DNA from: Bidens hawaiensis
Lineage: Eukaryota; Streptophyta; Magnoliopsida; Asterales; Asteraceae
Direction of reading: 5' to 3'
NCBI GenBank assembly: GCA_021521415.1
Contig: JAIQDT010005003.1
Span: 75,001-139,000 of the forward strand
Length of the DNA: 64,000 nucleotides
The notes beneath the pieces were generated by a model that saw only the letters and a list, made by a program, of their open reading frames with translations, was not told the DNA's origin and made no database searches. The translations under genes were made by a program, and so were the position numbers. Below, one piece after another: positions 23,060 to 34,765 of this stretch (position 1 is its first letter; every line of letters starts with the position of its first letter).

Positions 23060-26000
23060 TCAAATCCAATTACTAGAATATCGAAGTCCTAAGCCACTCG
23101 CATGACGCTCATGTTTCGGTCTTTCTAGGAGCTTCGTGAATGGATCCGCAAGATTTTGATCAGTTCCAACTTTGCGAATACATATCTTTCCTTTTTCAAC
23201 TTCATCCCTTATGTAGTTGAATCTCCGCTCTATGTGCCTTGTCTTTTGGTGCGAACGAGGTTCCTTGATTTGAGCAATCGCACCCTCGTTGTCACAAAAG
23301 ATTTCTAGGGGGTCTTGAATGGTAGAGACCACCCCTAGATCAGTAATGAATTTCTTCAACCATGCAGCTTCCTGAGCTGCCAATGAAGCGGCGATGTATT
23401 CTGATTCTGTAGTGGATAATGCTACCACTTCCTGTTTTGAGCTCTTCCAAGAGACAGCTCCTCCATTAAGAGTGAACACATACCCAGATTGTGATCGAGA
23501 ATCATCTCGATCAGTTTGAAAGCTCGCATCCGTGTAACCTTTTATAGCGAGTTCCTCCTCACCGGATCCATATATCAGAAACATATCCTTAGTTCTCCTA
23601 AGGTATTTCAATATGTTCTTAACAGCCATCCAATGACTGTTTCCTGGATTCTGTTGGTATCTGCTTGTCATGCTCAAAGCGCATGACACATCCGGTCTAG
23701 TACATATCATCGCATACATGATGGATCCTATAGCAGAAGCATATGGGATTTGTTTCATTATCTCTTGCTCACCCTTTGAGCTTGGACATTGAGCTGAACT
23801 CAATATAGTCCCTCTTTGAATAGGTACCAAACCTTTCTTGGAGTTTTCCATCTTGAACCTTTTCAAGATTTTATCAATGTATGTACTTTGGTTCAAACCT
23901 ATCAAGCGCCTTGACCTATCCCTATAGATCTTTATTCCCAAAATATAGGCAGCTTTACCAAGATCCTTGATGGAAAATCTACTTCCAAGCCAAGCCTTAA
24001 CGCTTTCCATGGTTGGAACGTCATTTCCAAATAGTAGAATGTCATCGACATACAATACTAAGAAGGTTATTATACTCCCACTAGCTTTCTTATACACACA
24101 AGCCTCATCAGCGTTCTTGATGAATCCAAAATTTTTGATTTCTTCATCAAAACGATGATTCCAAGTTCTAGATGCTTGTTTCAATCCATAGATTGATTTC
24201 TTTAACTTGCATACTTTATTAGGATGTTTCGGATCGACAAAACCTTCAGGCTGAACCATATAGACATCTTCCTCAAGATATCCATTTAGGAAAGCGGTCT
24301 TGACATCCATTTGCCAAATTTCATAATCATAATGTGCAGCTATGGCAAATAATATCCTAATAGACTTTAGCATTGCTACAGGCGAAAAAGTTTCATCATA
24401 ATCAACCCCTTGAGTTTGAGTGAAACCCTTAGCTACAAGTCTTGCTTTATAAGTATCCAAGTTTCCATGCATATCAGTTTTTCTTTTGAAAACCCACTTA
24501 CTTCCAACAGCTTTGGAGTTGAGTGGTGGTTCAACCAATTCCCAAACTTGGTTGTCATACATGGATTGCATCTCAACGTTCATGGCTTCAAGCCATTTGT
24601 CACAATCATTCTTGGACATTGCATCACGGTATGTGGTTGGTTCATCCGAATCTACCACGTAGCAACCTTCTACAAAAAATCCATATCTTTCAGGTGGATT
24701 GCTAACTCTACCAGATCTGCGAACGTTTTGTGTGTTTTGATCAACCACTTGATCACTTTCAACAACCTCTTGTTGAGTGCTAGTATCAACCAATTGTGTA
24801 TCATCTTGTGGTTCTTGATCCTCATCAAGTTCCACTGTTCTACTATTAGTTCCTTCCTTAAGGAACTTAGTTTCCAAGAACTTACCCTTTCGAGCAATAA
24901 TAACCTTTTGCTCACTAGGGTCGTAAAAGTAATATCCTAAATCATCTTTAGGATAACCTATAAAGATACACTTAGTGGATCGGACTTCTAATTTGTTTGG
25001 GGTGTATTGCTTTACATAAGCTTCACAACCCCAAACTCTTAAGAATGATAGCGATGGAACCCTTCCATGCCATATTTCAAAAGGTGTCTTCTCCACTTTC
25101 TTGGTTGGAGCCATATTCAATATGCGAACAGCGGAAAGTAAAGCATAGCCCCAAAATGATAGAGGTAAAGTGCTTTTAGCCATCATCGATCGAACCATAT
25201 CTAATAGGGTACGATTTCTCCTTTCAGACACACCATTATGTTGTGGTGTTCCAGGTGGAGTAAGTTGTGAAATAATTCCACAACTCTTAAGATGATCTTG
25301 AAAAACACCACTTAGGTATTCACCACCTCTATCACTACGAAGTACTTTGATTGTGGTCTTGAGTTGTCTTTCTACTTCAATTTTGAAGTCTTTGAACATT
25401 TCAAAAGCTTCATCTTTGTGTTTCAATAAGTACACATAACCATATCGACTATAATCGTCAATAAAGGTAATGAAGTATCTTTCACCATTCCTAGTCATTG
25501 GTCTAAAAGGACCACATACATCCGAATGTATGATACCCAATAATTCTTTTGACCTTTCAAAAGTTTTATTAAAGGGTTGCTTTGTCATTTTGCCTTGTAA
25601 ACAAGATTCACATACATCAAATGAATCATACTCATTTGTTTCTAGAATACCACTCTTGCGAAGAGTTTGCATGCGATTCTTGCTTATATGTCCAAGGCGA
25701 CAATGCCAAAGATAGGAATCACCCAAGTCCTTCTTGAGTTTCTTGGTGTTGATATTGTACATTGAACTACTATGTGACGTACCAATTTGATCTATTTCAT
25801 ATATACCATTCATGGGTATAGCTTTAAAATAAAATATGCCATTCATCAAAACATGAATATCATAATCTATAAATTTAAGATCAAAGCCACATTGTTTTAA
25901 AAGGGACACGGAAATAATGTTTCTCCTTAACTTAGGAGCATACAAAACATTCTTCAAAATTACTTCCAAACCACTTGGAAGCTTTAACATGTAGTCTCCT

Positions 26001-27070
26001 TGGGCTTGGACTTCAACTCTTGCTCCATTGCCCATAAAGAGACTAATGTCCCCTTTGTTGAGTTGTTTACTTCTTTTGAACCCCTGCAACAAATTGCAAA
26101 TGTGAGTTCCACATCCGGTATCAAGTACCCATGTATTTGAAGAAATAACATTTAGTTCAATATGTATAGTAAAGATAATACCTGAGGTATGCCCCGCATC
26201 CCTCTTATCTTTTAACGCTTTGAGATAGGTCGGACAATTCCTTTTCCAATGACCTATCTCTCCACACTCAAAGCATGGATCTTGCGCCGCAACCTTTTGC
26301 TTCTTTTCCTTCGGTTTGGTGGGCGTGATGGCTTTCCTCTTTCCCTTTCCTCGGACGTGGCCCTTGCCCTTAGCAACACTTGCTTTGGGGTTGGAGTTAT
26401 GTCCCCTTTTTCCTTCATCGATTGTTAGAACGGGTAAAGCCTTTTTACCCATTCCCGCTTCGGCCGTTCTTAGCATTGCGTGAAGCTCACCAATGCTTTT
26501 GTCCCACCCATTCATGTTATAATTCATGACAAAGGTTTCAAACCTTTTGGTCAAAGAGTTGAGGATCAAATCCGTAGCCAACTCATTAGACACGGGACAA
26601 TTCAACCTACGAAGCTTTTCGATGTAGCTTTTCATCTTTAGGACATAAGATGAGACGGTTTGGGTTTCCTCCATACGACATGCATGAAACGCTCGAACCG
26701 TTTCGAAACGTTCCGCTCTAGCTTGTTGAAGGAACATTTCCTTCAATTGAGTTATCATGTCGTATGCCCCATGATGCTCGAAATCCTTTTGGATTTCGGG
26801 AATCATAGTCCCTAACATGAGGCAAGAGGCTTGCACCGAATCTTTGGTGTACTTGACCCAATCGTTATAAGCCTCCTCATTTTCCACGTCAGGCTCGTCG
26901 GGAATGGGATCGTCTAAGACATATGATATCTCTTCTTGCTTGAGAACTATTCTCAAGTTGCGATACCAATCCATAAAGTTATTATGGTTTAGACGATCCT
27001 TTTCAAGGATGGTTCTTAAGGATAGGTTACGGGTGTTATGGGTAGAGGTGTTTGCATTGTTAGCGGCCAT
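23060..27070 (-). CDS. gag-pol: E2 Gag-Pol polyprotein, full length
   Basis: 1336 residues from ATG 27070 with no stop or frameshift. Gag capsid occupies about residues 1-230 (LNHNNFMDWYRNLR). A zinc knuckle CFECGEIGHWKRNC lies near 267 and the protease WVLDTGCGTH near 316. The GAG-pre-integrase domain has LWHCRLGH and CESCLQGK. The integrase catalytic residues lie in IIHSDVCGPF (about 515), LRSDRGGEY (about 580) and NGVSERRNRT (about 615). Reverse transcriptase has the catalytic YVDD near 1005 (LYVDDILLFGND). RNase H has GYTDASFQTD near 1180 and ends in LADPFTK. The length is normal for a complete copia polyprotein. All catalytic residues I can check are present, so it may be functional; expression is not shown. 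Confidence 0.95.
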   Translation of the reverse strand: MAANNANTSTHNTRNLSLRTILEKDRLNHNNFMDWYRNLRIVLKQEEISYVLDDPIPDEPDVENEEAYNDWVKYTKDSVQASCLMLGTMIPEIQKDFEHHGAYDMITQLKEMFLQQARAERFETVRAFHACRMEETQTVSSYVLKMKSYIEKLRRLNCPVSNELATDLILNSLTKRFETFVMNYNMNGWDKSIGELHAMLRTAEAGMGKKALPVLTIDEGKRGHNSNPKASVAKGKGHVRGKGKRKAITPTKPKEKKQKVAAQDPCFECGEIGHWKRNCPTYLKALKDKRDAGHTSGIIFTIHIELNVISSNTWVLDTGCGTHICNLLQGFKRSKQLNKGDISLFMGNGARVEVQAQGDYMLKLPSGLEVILKNVLYAPKLRRNIISVSLLKQCGFDLKFIDYDIHVLMNGIFYFKAIPMNGIYEIDQIGTSHSSSMYNINTKKLKKDLGDSYLWHCRLGHISKNRMQTLRKSGILETNEYDSFDVCESCLQGKMTKQPFNKTFERSKELLGIIHSDVCGPFRPMTRNGERYFITFIDDYSRYGYVYLLKHKDEAFEMFKDFKIEVERQLKTTIKVLRSDRGGEYLSGVFQDHLKSCGIISQLTPPGTPQHNGVSERRNRTLLDMVRSMMAKSTLPLSFWGYALLSAVRILNMAPTKKVEKTPFEIWHGRVPSLSFLRVWGCEAYVKQYTPNKLEVRSTKCIFIGYPKDDLGYYFYDPSEQKVIIARKGKFLETKFLKEGTNSRTVELDEDQEPQDDTQLVDTSTQQEVVESDQVVDQNTQNVRRSGRVSNPPERYGFFVEGCYVVDSDEPTTYRDAMSKNDCDKWLEAMNVEMQSMYDNQVWELVEPPLNSKAVGSKWVFKRKTDMHGNLDTYKARLVAKGFTQTQGVDYDETFSPVAMLKSIRILFAIAAHYDYEIWQMDVKTAFLNGYLEEDVYMVQPEGFVDPKHPNKVCKLKKSIYGLKQASRTWNHRFDEEIKNFGFIKNADEACVYKKASGSIITFLVLYVDDILLFGNDVPTMESVKAWLGSRFSIKDLGKAAYILGIKIYRDRSRRLIGLNQSTYIDKILKRFKMENSKKGLVPIQRGTILSSAQCPSSKGEQEIMKQIPYASAIGSIMYAMICTRPDVSCALSMTSRYQQNPGNSHWMAVKNILKYLRRTKDMFLIYGSGEEELAIKGYTDASFQTDRDDSRSQSGYVFTLNGGAVSWKSSKQEVVALSTTESEYIAASLAAQEAAWLKKFITDLGVVSTIQDPLEIFCDNEGAIAQIKEPRSHQKTRHIERRFNYIRDEVEKGKICIRKVGTDQNLADPFTKLLERPKHERHASGLGLRYSSNWI

Positions 27071-28721
27071 CTACAAAATTTAACAAAGTTTTATTTTAGT
27101 ATTATAAACAATTTAATTATTAATACCCTTTTATTCCAGATTTTAAAATAATAATTAAATTCTAGAATCCAACGATAAATCAAATTTCGGTTAGGTGACC
27201 TTTATCCCGTTATTTGATTTAACAAGGTAGTCAACCTTGACAATTGCAACCCTTTGCAACTTCTAGAGGTATGGGACCATTCGAAATCCTTATTTCGTGT
27301 TGGCATGTTTATCCCATCAACACCATTGGATCCCATGCTTAGGTGACCTTTATCACATGGTTTCCAATTCAAGTCGTCCTACTTGTATAAACATGTAAGA
27401 TTAACATACAAGTGGTTAGGTGACCTTTATCCCACAAATATGTTAATATTACCCTAAGTATATTAGTTTGCTCAAAATGGTTAGGTGACCTTTATCCCAT
27501 TAAAAGTTCCCTAATACGTTAAGTGTCATACAAAAGGATGGTGTTAGACTTGTTTCCTTGGTAATATGAAAAAGGGATTTTTAAATTTTCAAATATTCTA
27601 GTTGAAAAACATTATGCCATATCCTAACATGCATTTAGTAATATGGCGATTTTGAAAACCAATTTTCAAGGTTCTAGTTATAATAAAACCAATTTTATTA
27701 TATGTGAGTGATCGCTTAGTTTTAATAAACCCATTTAATTAAACTAATTGACGCGATATTACCAAATATATATTAGAACCCGTTTTATGCTTGTTGTCGT
27801 TCCTATGTGACGGTTTGGATATCCTAATATCTATCAACCACACATTACATTAAGTAAAACAAACAACCAAGCATACACATGCAAAATATAGTCATAACCG
27901 AAAACCACTAAATTTGACCATACTTGTTAGCCGAAACAAGTGTAGGTCATAAGTCACACCTAAGGGACAAAACATGACACAAGGATGGAATGTTGACTCC
28001 CACTTGACCTTGCATCCAAATGCTTCAAGTATCCTCTCCAAGTTGTTGTGTTCTTTTTGGGCTTGTTAATGGGCTCCAAACTTCCAAAAGTCTTCTTGGA
28101 CCCAAGAGTGAAATTTATGGGCCTAATGGGCTTGAATCCCATGATGGGCCGGTGAGGCCCAACAAGCCCAAAATTTCGGCCCAACCAATTTCACCAAATC
28201 TTGCATCTTCTAATTTTTACAAAATGTATCCTAATACATATTTTTCTAAAAAAAAGAAAATGCAACTAATCTACTTATTACATACCAACTTATGAATAAA
28301 TAAATTACACAAGCCTAAGATTATGAATTATTACAACCATATTGAATAATAAACATAATCAAAATACACATAACAACAATCAACACATCCAAGGTCTAGG
28401 TTTCGGTTATGACACATCCAAACATACCAAATGTTCTAAGCATGCAACCTAAGCAACCAATGCCCAAATTTCACCAAAAAAAAAACGGCCCCCCCCCCCC
28501 CATGAGGCTACGGCCACCCCCCCCAAAATTTTACAATTTTGATATTTCATCATCCAAATGTTAAATGGTTTCCTAAGATCTTTCCATGCATGTCAAGATC
28601 TTACAAAACCATGAGGGGTAAAATCCACCAAATTTTCGGACCTCCCTTTTCACCCATGAAAAATCCGAAATGTATGAACACAAAAGAAGCATAAGTCCTT
28701 GTAACCGGCTCTTGATGCCAT
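27071..28721 (-). other. E2 5' leader with primer binding site
   Basis: A 1.65-kb untranslated leader. The minus strand after the 5' LTR reads TGGCATCAAGAGCC (about 28705-28720), an imperfect form of the initiator-Met site TGGTATCAGAGCC. It contains a C-run (28490-28500) and four copies of an 18-base word (27189-27498). No gene is supported; a short open frame at 27960-28184 looks fortuitous. Confidence 0.8.
27189..27498 (-). repeat. Four copies of TTAGGTGACCTTTATCCC in the E2 leader
   Basis: Plus-strand copies at 27191, 27339, 27416 and 27481. Three are identical over 18 bases or more and one ends CAC. The sense strand reads GGGATAAAGGTCACCTAA. Spacing is 65-150 bases. The flanking sequence is not repeated. 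Confidence 0.9.
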
Positions 28722-29254
28722 TGTTGGGTTTTATACAAGTTTATCAAAGTTTCAAGTTAACCACTTTAGCATGAAAAACGCAACGGAAGCTTAGTTTTAG
28801 AACTTGTTTAAAGAACATACCATTATGTAAAACTAAAACCCGAAATACAAGGATCAATATTACAAGAACTAAATGCTAACAAAATGTAAAATGTACCTCT
28901 TCTACCTTTAGAAGAAGATGTAGGTGAATGAAGAAGATGATGACTCCAAATGGCAAGGTTGCAAGGTAGGAACCCTCAAGCTAGTATACCCCAAGCTTTG
29001 TAGCAACAACACCAATTAATTGCTAGGATTTGAACACTATACAAGCTCACAAAAACACCCAATTTTCTGCCCAAATGGCCGTGAGTTTTAGAGAGAAAGA
29101 GAGAGTGTTTTTGAATTCATTCTACACTTGAAAAATTCAAAAAAACAAGACCCAAATGCATGTGTTGTGAATGGAGGTAGATAAAGTGGTCATCACAAGA
29201 AGACAAAGCCTAGGATTGGACCAAACTCTCCACCCACATGGGGTGGACGGTTAT

Positions 29255-29295
<41 letters not shown>

Positions 29296-29616
29296 TTTTA
29301 ACCATTTAAAACATCTCCATTCATTTTATAAAACTCATTTTTATAAAATGTACATACATTTATATAATTATTTAACTAATTAAATAATTAATTTATATAA
29401 ACAAATTATCCAGATAATTTATTTAAATCCTCAAGTGTGTTTGTTTAGAAAACCAATTTCCAAACACGTAGTGTTCGGTATTCGTTTAAATGATCAAATC
29501 ATTAAAAGAATACATTTGGTGTTGTCTTGCTTGTTATTGGGTATGACCCGACTTGGATCAAACACAGTTAGCCACATTAGTATAAGTATGTGTCTCGGGC
29601 ATACGTAATTCCAACA
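28722..29616 (-). repeat. E2 5' LTR
   Basis: 895 bp, essentially identical to 21400-22293 except for the length of a T run near 29256-29294 and one A in a homopolymer near 29347. TG...CA ends. Confidence 0.95.
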
Positions 29617-29621
29617 TTTTG

Positions 29622-30151
29622 AAGACAAAAACAATATTTTGGGGTTTCTAATCATTTGTTTATGTTTTGGATTGCTATAAACAAGACACTTGATGCAAGA
29701 ATGATCTCTCAAGCCATGAGTGGCTAGTTTCTATGGTATTCCTCTTGGGATGTAAGGTTAATTACAAAACACTTATGTTATTTGTTCTTGAACTTGGATT
29801 GATTATCTAATTTTTTATGTTAGTATAATCATGATGTTTGTGTGATTGTTTGTAACTTGTCTATATCGTTTAAACCTAGTTTTGAACCACGCGTTTTTGG
29901 TGTCGTTGACAATTGAGATTTAGTGGAAAGAATTAGGGATAATAGTATTGATTGATTGTTGAGTAACAACCTCGCATTCTAGGAATCCGAGTACTTAGTT
30001 CTTGATTAATCACAAACAATTGCATGTACACAAAACCGAGATACTACGGTTTATCCATTGAATGTAAACAAGAGTGTTGAGCAATAACTCAAACCCCGAG
30101 AGGAATGCTTGTTTAATTATTCGTTTACAACTTTCGTGTTAGTTTATTTTA
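29622..30151 (+). repeat. 3' LTR region of element A, left part (cut by E3)
   Basis: Resumes after E2 and its TSD TTTTG (29617-29621). From about 30074 it matches the window start. TTTTTGGTGTCGTTG near 29894 resembles the Athila TTTTTGGCGCCGTTGCC signature. E3 interrupts it at 30152; the TSD copy is TTTTA at 30147-30151. The exact 5' edge of the LTR is not visible because its partner is outside the window. Confidence 0.7.
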
Positions 30152-30533
30152 TGTTGGGCCTAGTTATTTGGTTTGTACTTGGTATGTTTGTTTTGTTTGG
30201 GCCGTGTATGTAAACCGAGATCCATTTGATTCTCGGTGGGCTTTTGGTTAGTATTGGGCTTGAGTGGTTAGTTCCTTATATATATAAAATGCATTGTATA
30301 GGGTTAGTTGTTCGTTCACGTGGTTATTAGCCGTCAAAAGTTTATCTTAGACGAGTATTGTATTGCTCGTGCTTAAGAACCCGACGTTAATATTAACGTG
30401 TGTTTTGAAGCTATTCTTGTGTTCGAAGTGTTTGTGCTTTGTTTGTGTTATTGAATCGTCTAGTGTTGGAATTCCGCACCAACACGTAGATTGTTGATAT
30501 CATAATTGTAGTGATCCAGATTCGGGACTTACA
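30152..30533 (+). repeat. E3 5' LTR
   Basis: 382 bp. Four TGGGCY words (30155, 30199, 30238, 30254) precede a TATATATATAAAA box at about 30277-30289. Ends GGGACTTACA. Confidence 0.93.
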
Positions 30534-30535
30534 AT

Positions 30536-30548
30536 TGGTATCAGAGCC
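30536..30548 (+). other. E3 primer binding site (initiator tRNA-Met)
   Basis: TGGTATCAGAGCC, two bases after the 5' LTR. Confidence 0.92.
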
Positions 30549-30778
30549 TTAGACCTTTTCAGGCTCGTTATTGTGATATCAAGGATTCAAGATTTTGATC
30601 TTTGGTGGTTGTGGTTTGATTTTCTGGTGTGGTTTGCTTGTATTTTTGGTGAACAAGTGATCAGAGAAGAAGGAGAATCACTTTTGGGAAAAGATTGGTT
30701 TTGGTTTGGAAACAAATCAAAATCCCAACTTTCTCGGAAGTTTGTTACGCTTCATATTCACTTTTGGTGAGAATCAGT

Positions 30779-30990
30779 GTTCTCGGCTACAACTAGTACT
30801 CGACCACAATAGTTTTCGGTCAACAACTAGTTTTTGGCCAAAGTCAATTCTCGGTTAAACTTAGTTATCGGCTACTACCAGTTTCGGCTAGGGCAGTTTT
30901 CGGTTGACTTGAGTTTTCGGTCAATAATTATTGTTCTCGATCAATAGAGGTGTTCTAGTGTTTTCGGTCAACCTTAGTTCTCGGCTTAAT
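30779..30990 (+). repeat. TTCTCGG / TTTTCGGTCAAC array in the E3 leader
   Basis: About ten copies of TTCTCGG or TTTTCGG, often followed by TCAAC or TTAAC, spaced 15-25 bases, between the primer site and gag. Similar words recur at 36342 and 36690-36830. No coding content. Confidence 0.8.
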
Positions 30991-31095
30991 AAACTGCTGG
31001 CTCTATTTGGACCTGATTAGTTAATTTGGACCCGATAGTTGGACTTGGACTATAAATTCTTCTGGACCAAAATCAATTTTTAAACTAATCTAAAA

Positions 31096-33132
31096 ATGGA
31101 ACAGTTAACCAACAGCAATGTATCATCAAGTGCTCTACTTCATCAAGAATTAGATTCAATATGGGGACAACAACTCGTGTACCTCGCCTATTGTCTCATG
31201 AGGGGTTCAGCGAGTGGAAATTTTGATTTGAAAAATATGTTAAAATGAAAGATGCTAAGATCTGGAGAAGCATTGTTAGAGGACCCCAAATCATCACGTA
31301 TCAACGTGAAGATTCAAATGAGGTTGTTGTGAAGCCGGTTGCACAGTATGATGATGATGACTTTGCAAAAGTTGAAGAAGATGAGAGGGGCCTATCAACT
31401 ATAACCATGGCTCTTTCACCTGAGATTGCCCTTGGTTTTAGAGAACTTCAATCTGCCAAGGAACTATGGGAGGCACTAATCGAGGTGTATAAGGGAAATG
31501 AAGATATGAAAAGGAGTCGCCAAGACTTGCTGCGACAAAAGTTCAACATGTTTAACCATGTTCTGGGGGAGTCGTTGGAAACTCAACTCCAAAGGTTCAT
31601 ATCTCTAGTGACTGAAATGAGATCCGCTAGTATTTATCTAGCAACTTCAGAGATAAACAACAAGCTGGTGAACTCATTGCCAAAGAGTTGGGATATGAAT
31701 GTTGCTGTTATCAAGAAGACTAAAGATCTCAACAGAATGTCGAACTCTGAGATGATGGCTACTATCAAGACATGTGATATGGACGACAAGCAACGTGAAA
31801 TAAATCATGCGAATTCCTACAGTGCAGCTGGTTACAACGTTGCTTCCAACAATGCTCTTATCTCTCAAGATAGTTTCTTTATGTTCAAGGCCACTCAGCA
31901 ACCTCCAACCCAAGGAAACCTTCAGATGTTTAAATCCACTCAAGGCCATTCATCTTCTATTCCACCTCAACCAGCTCCAGTTTTCTTCACTAAGTCTGCT
32001 CAATCTTCATCAGCTCAACTTCCATCTGCTGGTGCTACTCAAGGTCTAAACACAAGCCAGCTTCCCTCCATTCCAAAAAAGACTCAGGAAAACATAGCTC
32101 TAATGGCAGGGTTCATGAACTGCTATAATGCATTTCTAGCTGAAGACTTGGTTCAACCAGTTGTGGCTGCTGAACTCGATCAGATTCACCCTGATGATGT
32201 TGAGGAAATGGATAGCGCTTGGCAAATCGCTATGGCAGTGTTTCATGCCAAGAAATTCACTAAGAGGACTGGTAGAAACAATTGGAACATGCCTAATAAT
32301 CAGAAAGTGGGTTTTAACAAGAACACTCTGAGGTGTTATAACTGTCACGAGCTGGGTCATTTTGCTCGTGAATGTACTAACCCAGCGAAGGAAGGCAACA
32401 CAGAAAGAGCACTGGTTCCAGTGGGTAATGCTAGGGGAGATGTTGGTGAGAGTTCGGGAAATGGTGAAAGGGGACTGATTGCTCAACAGTTCTCTTGGGA
32501 GGATCAGATGGCTGCTCTCAACATTGGAAGTCAGACCGCGAATTTTGCAAATGTGGAAGACATTGAAGAAAAAGACGCTGCTGAGGAGCAAGTCAAGGAA
32601 CTTCAATTCGCATTCATGGCGTTCACTCCCCCCAGCTCATCTGAGGTAAGCTTTCAACCATGCTCTCTAGATTGTGTTGATAAGATCAACTTATATAAAC
32701 TTCATAATGATAACTTAATCAGAGACATTGAAAGAGTAAAATCAGAAAATTTTAAACTTAAGAAAAGTAAAAAAATCCTTCGTAGATAAAATAGAAGCAT
32801 ATAAAAAGGATCTCTCTAAGCTTAAGTCTGAATTTAGTGTAAAGTGTTGTCACCACCTAGATGCTAAGCAGGAAATTGTTGAATTAACTGCCAAACTGGA
32901 AGCCTCCAAATTTGAAATTTTGAACTTAAATGCTAAATTTGAAAGAGCTGAACTTGATTTTAAAAAGTTTGAGGGTTCCAGTAAGGTAGTTAATTCAATG
33001 ATTGACAATCAATTATGGTGGAAAGAGAAGGAAGGTGAGGGATTAGGATACAGCAAGGTACCTTCACCTTATAATGACAACTATGTTCAACTTCCTGTCA
33101 CCAAAGAGCAGGAAGAAAAGGTACATGTATGA
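31096..33132 (+). pseudogene. gag: E3 Gag, frameshifted
   Basis: Probable start ATG 31096 (MEQLTNSN). The frame breaks by about 31160, and a TGA at 31228 replaces a sense codon. The long open part 31245-32789 holds a UBN2-type capsid (WEALIEVYKGNE, LVNSLPKSWD) and a zinc knuckle CYNCHELGHFAREC near 32335-32375. An extra A in an A run near 32770 shifts frame. The coiled-coil part continues to 33132. Layout matches E1 Gag, which also has a coiled-coil linker. Confidence 0.85.
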
Positions 33133-34765
33133 AGTACGGTAAACATGATAAGAATGACGTATCTGATCATGTGAGTGCATCCACGTCAGGAGTGAACGAT
33201 ACTAACGTGTTTACTTCTTGTGCATAGAAAGTAATTGTTGAGGATTGGACTGATGAGGATAATGAAGATTGTGTTTCGTTTAATAAAGACTTTAATTCTG
33301 ATGTTACTTTGAAACTACCTGCTTTGAATTCTGTTATTCCGACTGTTTGTGTGCGCTCTGTTTAAGCAACGATTCTTGTGTGGTTGATTCAGTTGAAACT
33401 TTAAATTCTGAAAATGTGGTTTCAAATAAAATTGAAAAATCTAAAAATTTTAACAAGTATCTACCACCTAAATTTGTTAAGGAGGGTTGCTCTAATGACA
33501 AACAAGGTGACATGTTTCACAATGTGAAACATGGTTCTCACAAGTTTAAACCAACCGGTCCACACAACCAGTCCAGACAAGGAGTTGCCCAAAATGATTT
33601 TTTACATAAAGCGACAAACGTGTTTTAACTGTGGCACTCCCGGTCATATTGCCAGAAACTGTCCACGTCGTCCATTTGTTCCATATTATGGATTTTATCA
33701 GAGGAATATGCCTTATATGCCTCTTAATTCATACAGATAAAGATTTAGGCATTATACGGCTAATCGCTCGGACGGTGATTGGAACCGAAACAAATCTGGC
33801 AGGTTTAGTCCTCATCAGACCATGCCAAACATATGTCGGAAAAGGGGTGGAAACCATGTTTCTACTTCAAAAATTAACTCGATTTCTAAACTTCGGCCTG
33901 TCGGGAGAACAAATTCGTTTGTTACCTCTACACGCAAACCAGAGACTAAACCATCCATTCGTACTAACAACAGTAAATCCTACAATGGTAAATATAAATG
34001 GATGCCTAAGTCTCCGGTAAAGAAGGTTTCTTCTTCCATGTTAGATAATCGAGAAGATATGTCAAGGCAGCCCGTAACTAGTGTAGATGAGTCAGGTGTA
34101 CCCAGTGTCACAATGGACTGGGTGCCAAAATCTAACTAATCCCGCACTTTGTTCAGGAGCAGCTATGGAGGAATATCATCAGACCGTGGTATGTTGATAG
34201 TGGCTGTTCCAGGCACATGACAGGAGACATTTCCCAGCTACACGACATTCAAACTTTTAACGGTGGGTATGTGTCCTTTGCGGGTGGAGAAAAGGGAAAG
34301 ATCACACAGAAGGGTACTGTAAGTAACGGTGTTCTAAAATTTGAAAACGTAAATTTTGTTCCAGAACTAAAGCACAGTTTGCTGAGCGTGTCACAAATCT
34401 GTGACAAAGGGTTTTCAACTCATTTTACTAAAAAGGAGTGCCTGATTTTGAAACCTGGTATCATTATACCAGAAGACTGGATTCTTGTTCGATCACAACG
34501 AAAAGACAATGCTTATGTGATCGACATGAACAAAAATGTTCCTGATGAAATAACCTGTTTGTTCTCAAAGGTGCCTGAACACAATGCAATGCTTTGGCAT
34601 CGTCGTGTTGGTTATGCAAATGTGAAAAATCTAAACCGACTTGCTAAAAATGATTTGGTACGTGGATTACACGTTAAGGATTTTGTTACCATTGAAAAGT
34701 GTGTGGCTTATGTTTTGTTTCGAGGGTTGAGTATTTTTGAGTGTAAACTCGTACATATCTTTTAA
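33133..34765 (+). pseudogene. E3 second zinc knuckle, protease and GAG-pre-integrase; pol ends here
   Basis: Broken frames hold a second knuckle CFNCGTPGHIARNC (about 33617-33660). The copia protease active site WYVDSGCSRHMTGD lies near 34187-34225. The open stretch 34217-34765 has the remaining protease, then MLWHRRVGYANVKN of the GAG-pre-integrase domain. The second His of the usual HHCC set is Tyr in RRVGYAN. Similarity stops at about 34710 after EKCVAY, where integrase cysteines should follow. Integrase core, reverse transcriptase and RNase H are absent, so the element could move only if helped. Confidence 0.83.

Larger units (their letters stand above)
21400..29616 (-). mobile_element. 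E2: intact, recent Ty1/copia retrotransposon
   Basis: Starts TGTTGGGTTTT and ends GTAATTCCAACA with TSD TTTTG at 21395-21399 and 29617-29621. LTRs are 894 and 895 bp, and I see differences only in homopolymer runs. One uninterrupted 1336-residue Gag-Pol lies on the minus strand. This combination indicates very recent insertion. Lineage within copia is not settled (Tork- or TAR-like by eye). Confidence 0.95.

Noticed and set aside
24410..24940. Plus-strand open frames over E2
   Set aside because: Antisense shadows of the intact E2 Gag-Pol with no motif of their own.
30573..30770. Short open frame after the E3 primer site
   Set aside because: Leader sequence with no homology or motif; gag begins downstream at about 31096.
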